From Lampris incognitus (lineage: Eukaryota; Chordata; Actinopteri; Lampriformes; Lampridae): 64,000 nt of DNA. Below the pieces are notes generated by a model. It had not been told where the DNA came from. It made no database searches and worked only from the letters and a program-made list of their open reading frames with translations. The stretch is taken from positions 50,636,897 to 50,700,896 of the forward strand of contig NC_079215.1 of the NCBI RefSeq assembly GCF_029633865.1, read 5' to 3'. Position 1 is the first letter of the stretch, and each line of letters starts with the position of its first letter. A program made the position numbers and the translations under genes. This document shows, in pieces, positions 57,706 to 64,000 of this stretch.

Positions 57706-57910
57706 ATCATCAGCTGTCAATAAAGCTCCGCGGGGGAGGACATACCATTTACTGCCTCGGCATGAACATCACGTGCACAACGTCCAAAGGGGAAGGGAGA
57801 GGTGTGACGTTCAAAAATACAAAAACACGTGATCGCTAACGGTCCACTGGGGGGGGGGGGGGGTATTTGTCTATTGCTTATGGCATGAAAAAGGCTTGTA
57901 CTGTCTCATA

Positions 57911-58099
57911 CAGGGGCGGGTCTAGAACATTTTTGATGGGGTGGCCAGGCTGGGGCACAGACTTGAGAAGGGTGGCACATTTAAATAACGTACAAAATGT
58001 AAAAAGCTAGTTTTTTTTTCTTCACAATGAAGAAACGCAATATTTCAAGACCTTTTCACTGGTCCTACTGTTTCCCTATGTGTCTACTGTCTGCCCCTG
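57911..58099 (+). mobile_element. possible hAT-type MITE
   Basis: Starts CAGGGGCGGGTCTAGAACAT and ends CTGTCTGCCCCTG. The 9-bp inverted ends (CAGGGGCGG/CAGGGGCAG) resemble hAT termini. No 8-bp duplication is visible, so the assignment is weak. Confidence 0.4.
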
Positions 58100-58399
58100 A
58101 AGAAACAATAATGAATACTTTTCAGTTACTCTAGTCACAAAATAAAGTTTTCCCTAAAGCTGAAACTTGGCTTTATGCCTATCATTTAACATAGATAACG
58201 TTTAGTACATTTCGTTATCTTAAGCACACATCTACAGTATATTAGCTCTAAAAACTGGCATGTGGCATTAGCAAAGTCAGCCATTGGCAGGACAATGCTC
58301 TTGTAGTGGTTATGGGGATACACAATTCCCCTTATTGAGCTGGTAGGTACGTTAGTTTACAGCTGCTGTTTTCTCGGTTCGGGTTTACAGTGACACACT

Positions 58400-58870
58400 T
58401 CCGGTGCGCGGGGTTTTTTTGTTGTTGTAATGGTGAAGGAATAAATGGTGCACGTTGTGTAGCCGAAAGAGAAAGTTGTCACGACTCCTGCTTGAGCTCC
58501 TCTACACTCTATTTGATTGACGAGCTTGGCCAGGGTTTTCCTAATTGGCTATGTGTTAACTTTACAGTACATGTAACGGACCTGCTGGTAGTATAACCTA
58601 TTTTTCTGGACTTAGCCTGTTAGTGATTTTAAGTTCCTGTTATAAGCTGTTGCCACAGTATATGCCTTGAGCTCTTATTTTGAAGGCTGAAGAGAGAGCG
58701 GAAGTGCTGTACGCAGCGTTGTTGCTGTGGAGTTCTGTTGGGGGAAGAATCCAAATAAAGTGGTCCTCGTGTGAAAGTGGAACCTCCGTATTTGTTATTT
58801 TATAGTTTCATACAGTATAGGCGACATCTACAAACCCTCGGTTACATTGGTGGCGGCGGTGGGATCCGGA
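58400..58870 (+). mobile_element. probable LTR and leader remnant of an older LTR retrotransposon
   Basis: An AATAAA with a GT-rich stretch near 58755 is followed by a block ending CTCGGTTACA and then TTGGTGGCGGCGGTGGGATC. The junction of an LTR with a primer-binding leader looks like this in several fish gypsy-type elements. No coding part and no second LTR were seen. It is an incomplete fossil, and the left border is uncertain. Confidence 0.35.
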
Positions 58871-58984
58871 AGTGTGCAGATCCTCAGAAGTCTCTTCGGA
58901 GCGCGGGAATAACAAAGCGCGAGGGTGCGCTTCCGGGTAGGGTGACGACTGTAAACTACTAATAAGACACGTTAGTCCCTAGTT

Positions 58985-59095
58985 AACGGGTCTGACTTTT
59001 TAGCCGAGCGGTTAGCGACGTCGCCTTGTGGTGCAGTACACCCCATATCGAATCCCGCACCGGGCGAAAAAATAACCGGTTACAGTAGTATAGAC
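58985..59095 (+). repeat. SINE family D-like tRNA-derived head
   Basis: AGCCGAGCGGTTAGCGACGT (box A-like) ... ATATCGAATCCCGC (box B-like) ... ATAACCGGTTACA. It resembles the head of the copy at 25337-25499, without its tail. It lies just left of the Ty3/gypsy insertion. Confidence 0.55.
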
Positions 59096-59133
59096 TTTCT
59101 TAAATTATAAAGAACTTTCGCTTTAGCGTAATA

Positions 59134-59293
59134 TGTTACGGGTCTAGATAGATCGATGCCATCGGCTATCCACTAGTTTACCTTAGATACACATGACCCG
59201 CGCTCAGGAACATGTTACAGCACTTTGAATATACTTGGCTGCACTGAGCAACTCGTGTGTGTGTCATTCTTTATAAGATAGCCTACTGAAACA
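59134..59293 (+). repeat. 5' LTR of the Ty3/gypsy element
   Basis: 160 bp, TGTTACGGG ... TGAAACA, identical by eye to the 3' LTR. Confidence 0.93.
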
Positions 59294-62200
59294 TGGTGCC
59301 AGAAGTCGGAGAACTTATTTCTTATTTTACTAGCTCGCATGTTTAAGTTTGTAGGCCTGAGTAGGTCACATGTCGGAGGATTCCGATTCAGAGCAAAGTA
59401 CTTCTGCTGAAGACGTTGTCACAGAGGAGCTAACGCTAGCATTACCGGCGCCGATAGCATCACATACAATGGCAGCTAACGTGAATATTACACCACCGTC
59501 CCCGATGAGCTTCACAGGCGATTGGAGTGTCAATTGGGACATTTTTCGGGCCGAATATGAAGACTACGTCCTCGTCACGGGCATACTTGGCAAGGACAAG
59601 AAAATACAAGCGGCTACTCTAAGAAGTGTGATGGGAAGTGAATGCAGGCATATTTACCGCCACAATCCGAACCTCTCAGAAGATGATCAAGGGGATCCTG
59701 ACGCCATACTGAGAGAGTTGGGGAAATACTTCAAGCCAGCAAAAAACACAATATACGAGAGGTACATTTTCGGGAGTTGCAAGCAGGAGGAAGGAGAATC
59801 GTTTGATACCTTTGTGACGAGACTGAGAGAGAGGGCAGCAACCTGTGAGTATGGACAGTTGAAAGATGAAATGATCCGTGATAAGATAGTCCTGGGAGTT
59901 GCAAGCGAGGCCGTTAGGCGCAGGCTGTTGAGAGAGAAGGATTTGAACATGGTCACAGCTATTGACATGTGTCGCGCAGCAGAGCAAACTGAAATCCGTA
60001 TGAGAGCAATGGAGTTTGCAACAATACCGCAGCCGGAGGCAGTGCATGCCGTTGCTAGGCAACCCAGACAAAACCAATGGAAACAGAGCAATCCACCCAG
60101 AACAGCAGGAGATGCAGGCAATTGCAAATATTGTGGCAGCTCGCATTCAAGGGGCAGAGAGCATTGCCCGGCCTTCGGGAAACAATGTAGGTCATGTGGG
60201 ACACTTAATCACTTTTCTAAAGTGTGCTTAAAGAGCAAAAAGGGGCATGCTGAGGGCAAGGTAAACTGTGTGGAATACACAGAAGAACCCCCAGAGCATA
60301 GTAATGATGCAGATGATCTGTACATGTTTGAGTCAATCGGCGCAGTGCACACCAAAGGAAAGAAGTGGTTTGTGACTCTGAAACTCCACGACAAGCCACA
60401 ACAATGTCAGCTGGACTCTGGAGCCACCTGCAATGTAATGGGCTTTCAAGACAAGAAAAGGCTGGCCCCAAACACACCTCTCCGCCCGAGTGACACCAGA
60501 CTGAAGCTGTATTCGGGGGAAACACTGAGCTCTATGGGCACCTTTGAGACTGACTGTACTGTGAGAGGCGAAACACACAAGCTCTCATTCGAAATAGTGA
60601 GGACCAGCCAACATCCTCTTCTGTCAGGCTCCACCTGTGAACGCTTAGGGCTCATGCATTTCACAATTCCAGAGGATGTGCTCAAAATGGAACACACACA
60701 ACCAGGAGCCCTAACTAAAGAACAGCTTATCAACAGATACAGTGACGTGTTCAACTCCCCTGTGGAATCCGTGCCTGGGGAGGTCCATTTTGACCTTGAT
60801 CCTAGTGTTGCTGCAGTACAGAGTGCCCCTCGCAATGTCCCAATCGCAATGAAAGCAGCAGTCAAAGCCCAGCTGGACAAGTACGAGGCTGACGGCCACA
60901 TTGCGCCTGTCACAGATCCTACAGATTGGATCAGCAACATGGTGATTGTTAAAAAACCGGAGAAGCTGAGAATATGCATTGACCCTAAACCATTGAACAA
61001 AGCCCTAAAGCGCTCTCACTACATCATGCCTACCTTGGAGGACATTTTGTATAAATTGCCCAAGGCCAGAGTCTTCACGTTAGTGGACGCTCGGGATGCA
61101 TTCCTGCAATGCAAACTGGACTATGAGAGTAGCCTCATGACCACGTTCTGGACCCCCTGGGGGAGGAAGCGGTGGCTCAAGCTACCATTTGGAGTATCGG
61201 TGGCGCCCGAGGTATATCAGCGCAAGCAGCACGAGCTCCTCGCCGGTCTGAAGGGCGTTGAGCCCATTGCAGACGATATCCTGGTCGTCGGCTGCGGGGA
61301 CACAGACAAGGAGGCTGGGGACGACCACGACGTCAAGCTTGCGGCGTTGATGGAACGCTGCCGCGAGGTCAAGCTTCGCCTCGGCCTGAAGAAGTTGCAG
61401 TTCAAGGTGGCTGAGGTGCAGTTTCATGGCCACATTCTCTCATCTGCTGGACTGAAGCCCGATCCAGAGAAGGTGAGAGCCATTATTGACATGCCGAACC
61501 CAACAGATGCCAAGGGCGTGCAGCGTCTCATTGGCTTCGCTAACTATTTAGCCAAGTTCATGCCTCATCTATCTACTGTCTGCGAGCCGTTGCGACGCCT
61601 GTTGGACAAGGACACACCCTGGCACTGGCTGCCTAAGCACGAGGCGGCGGTTCATGAGCTTAAGGCGCTGGCGACAGCCATGCCCGTCCTGCGCTACTAT
61701 GATGTAACTAAGCCAATCGCAATCCAGAGCAACGCCAGCCAGAGCGGTCTCGGTTGTTGTCTCATGCAGGAAGGTCAGCCCATCGCATTTGCCTCGAGGG
61801 CTCTTACCCCCACCGAAAAAAACTATGCACAAATTGAGAAGGAGTGTCTCAGTATCGTCTTCGCCTGCCAGAGGTTTCACCATTACCTATATGGCCGCGA
61901 CCCAATCACAGCAGAGACGGACCATAAGCCTCTGATCTCTATTTTCAGCAAGCCACTTCTCAATGCGCCCAAGAGACTCCAGAGCATGCTCATGACTCTG
62001 CAGAACTACGACCTGAGGGTAATCTACAAACCAGGCCCAGAGATGTTCATAAGCGACACGCTCAGCAGAGCTACGGCTGGATGCTACGGCAGAGGGACTG
62101 CATATCAGCGACACGCTATCTGCTCTCTGCAACAAGAGCAGGAAGACATACAGCACGTGAACCAGGCAGAGTACCTGAATGTGACTAACCAGCGGCTGGA

Positions 62201-63732
62201 ACAGATCAGACGACACACCGACAGAGATGAATGCTTACAGGCACTGAAGAACACTGTTCTCGTGGGCTGGCCAGATGTAAAGGAGGAAGCGCCCCTCATC
62301 GCTAGGGAGTACTGGCCCTTCAGGGATGAAGGATGAACGGAGTTCTGTTCCGGGGGCAAAAAGTCATCATCCCAAAGTCACTCCGCCCAGAAATGTTGAC
62401 GCGCATACATTCAAGTCACATAGGGGGTGATGCATGCTACCGACACGCTCAAGAGACATTGTACTGGCCCAACATGCAGTCAGAGATAAAGGACTTTGTA
62501 AGCAGCTGCTCGACCTGCAATGTGTACGCCCACAATCAGCAAAAGGAGACCATGCTCTCTCACGAAGTACCAACCAGGCCATGGCAGGTCTTGAGCATGG
62601 ACCTATTCAGCTTCAGACAGAAAGACTATCTCCTAATAGTCGACCACTATTCCGATTTTTGGGAGATTGAGCTTCTACCCGACATGTCTGCAGAGACAGT
62701 CATCAAGCGATGTAAGGCACAGTTCGCCCGACATGGTCAGCCAGAGAAGGTTATTACAGACAACGGCCCTCAGTTCACAGCTCAGTTCACACGGTTCGCT
62801 TCTGAGTGGGAATTTGAGCACGTGACCTCCTCTCCCAGACACCCGAAAGCGAATGGCAAGGCCGAGTCGGCCGTGAAGATTGTAAAAAATCTTCTGCGTA
62901 AGGCCGCGCATGATGGTGAAGACCCCTGGAAAGCCGTGCTTCACTGGAGGAATACACCTACGGAAAACATGGGCAGCAGCCCAGCACAACGCCTCATGTC
63001 CCGCCGGTTGAAGACGTCCATCCCGGCGGCAAGCAAGCTCCTGGAACCAGCTGTTGTCGTGGGCGTCACTGAAAAGCTGCGCCACAGGAAGCAACTCGCC
63101 AAATCCTTCTATGACAGATCTGCCCGTGAATTGCCGGCACTTGAAATTGGGGAAGTCGTACGGATGAAGCCCCTGCCAGGTGATAACACTGGCCGCTGGA
63201 GAGTCGGAACTTGTCTCCGCAGGGTTGCGCCGAGGTCTTATCTTGTGGACATTGATGGCTCCCTGTACCGTCGTAACAGGATCGATCTCAGAGTGGCTGA
63301 GCCAGCTGCACGAGCCGCGCACGATCCTGTTGAACCCGCTGCGGCACACACACCGGACGGGGATCCAGCTACAGAAACTGTCATTGAGACCCCTCAGGCT
63401 GTGTTCGAGCCGAGCCCCATCAGGTCCATGCCCAAGGCGCCATCTACTCCTGTTGGCGCTCCGCGTTCGGATGGACACACTTACACAAGGGTTGGACGGC
63501 TGTCTAAACCTCAACTGAAACTCACTATGTAATCTGAATAATGTTGATGGTTGCTATGTGGGAGAGAGGGGGAAAAGAGGAGAAATGTTATCATACGCTA
63601 CTGTGGTTATTACACTGGTATGGGATATGAAGAGATTTACTGCTGTTGCACTGTTATTGGTTGTTCGTATATGAAAGTAATTTTATTTTGCACTAACTTC
63701 ATGTGTATGTGTTTATACTTGGAAAAGGAGGA

Positions 63733-63892
63733 TGTTACGGGTCTAGATAGATCGATGCCATCGGCTATCCACTAGTTTACCTTAGATACACATGACCCGC
63801 GCTCAGGAACATGTTACAGCACTTTGAATATACTTGGCTGCACTGAGCAACTCGTGTGTGTGTCATTCTTTATAAGATAGCCTACTGAAACA
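63733..63892 (+). repeat. 3' LTR of the Ty3/gypsy element
   Basis: 160 bp, preceded by the polypurine tract and followed by the second TAATA copy. Confidence 0.93.
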
Positions 63893-64000
63893 TAATAAAC
63901 ATGAAGGCACTGCATGGTGTGTTGCGTTCGCGGTCGGTTCATTAGGAAAACTTCCTTTCAAACATTGTTTTCTCAACTAACCAGCCCGGCTTGGTGCCGC

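Larger units (their letters stand above)
59134..63892 (+). mobile_element. Ty3/gypsy LTR retrotransposon, looks whole, recent
   Basis: 4,759 bp bounded by identical 160-bp LTRs and a TAATA target duplication (59129-59133 and 63893-63897). Parts in order: 5' LTR; primer-binding site TGGTGCCAGAAGTCGG directly after it; gag (from ~59.37 kb) with two zinc-knuckle-like CxxC motifs near 60.13-60.23 kb; protease (LDSGAT, ~60.41 kb); reverse transcriptase (~60.8-61.4 kb, with an ADD active-site box); RNase H (~61.7-62.0 kb); integrase (~62.4-63.3 kb) with a zinc-binding start and a DNGPQFTA core motif; a purine tract at 63721-63732; and the 3' LTR. The order reverse transcriptase-RNase H-integrase defines Ty3/gypsy. 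It may belong to the Mag or K02A2.6-like lineage. The frames are open almost throughout, with at most about one break. No envelope gene. Identical LTRs suggest a young insertion. Confidence 0.93.

Noticed and set aside
57695-57717. Hammerhead ribozyme (CTGATGA on the minus strand next to GCTTATGGCA)
   Set aside because: A hammerhead would fit a Penelope-like end, but no single copy has both CTGATGA and GAAAC in place, and stem II would be only about three pairs.
62675-63514. 279-residue ORF on the minus strand
   Set aside because: Shadow of the integrase region of the Ty3/gypsy element.

Overview
The window is nuclear DNA of a ray-finned fish, probably a percomorph teleost. The evidence is short introns with GT-AG junctions, fish-type protein sequences, dense (GT)n, (CT)n, (GATA)n and (TA)n microsatellites, and many tRNA-like SINE copies, Tc1-like transposons and a Ty3/gypsy element. 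The species is inferred and was not searched.

Genes from left to right. (1) The 3' two thirds of rbfox2 (RNA-binding Fox-1 homolog 2) lies on + from 36 to 13175 in ten coding exons, followed by a long 3' UTR. A further 37-nt exon at 8267-8303 looks like the brain-type partner of the muscle-type 46-nt exon. (2) Three close copies of a cone-type phosphodiesterase 6 gamma gene (pde6h) lie at 17.5 kb (-), 23.4 kb (+) and 30.0 kb (-). Each has a non-coding first exon, two coding exons of exactly 110 and 118 bp, and a promoter with a GATTA (CRX/OTX-type) core 10-11 bp upstream of a TATA box. (3) A complete erp27 gene (ER protein 27, 253 aa, C-terminal RTEL) lies on + from 38869 to 44402. (4) A complete osteocalcin gene of the long-propeptide OC2 type lies on + from 52344 to 54601, with a very large serine/acidic exon. 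PDE6H, ERP27 and MGP are neighbours on human 12p12.3, so the order here supports both the pde6h call and the descent of this osteocalcin from the MGP/osteocalcin neighbourhood.

The spaces between genes are mostly repeats. There are six copies of a ~430 bp tRNA-derived SINE (family A), nine copies of a second tRNA-like family (B) in two tail types, two more tRNA-headed SINEs (C, D) and one 5S-rRNA-headed SINE that shares its 3' tail with C and D. DNA transposons include a 1.14 kb Tc1-like element, a second copy carrying six 41-bp tandem units, a 564 bp Tc1/mariner deletion derivative with good ends, and a hAT-type MITE nested in a SINE. There is a fossil gag-like stretch near 28 kb and a probable LTR remnant near 58.6 kb. 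At the right edge sits a whole-looking Ty3/gypsy retrotransposon (59134-63892) with two identical 160-bp LTRs and a TAATA target duplication, so it is a recent arrival.

No new multi-gene system was found. The strongest items for follow-up are the triplicated cone PDE gamma cluster with near-identical exons but diverged surroundings, its shared GATTA/TATA promoter, the rbfox2 alternative exon pair, the OC2 gene in an MGP-type neighbourhood, and the repeat structures listed in the findings.
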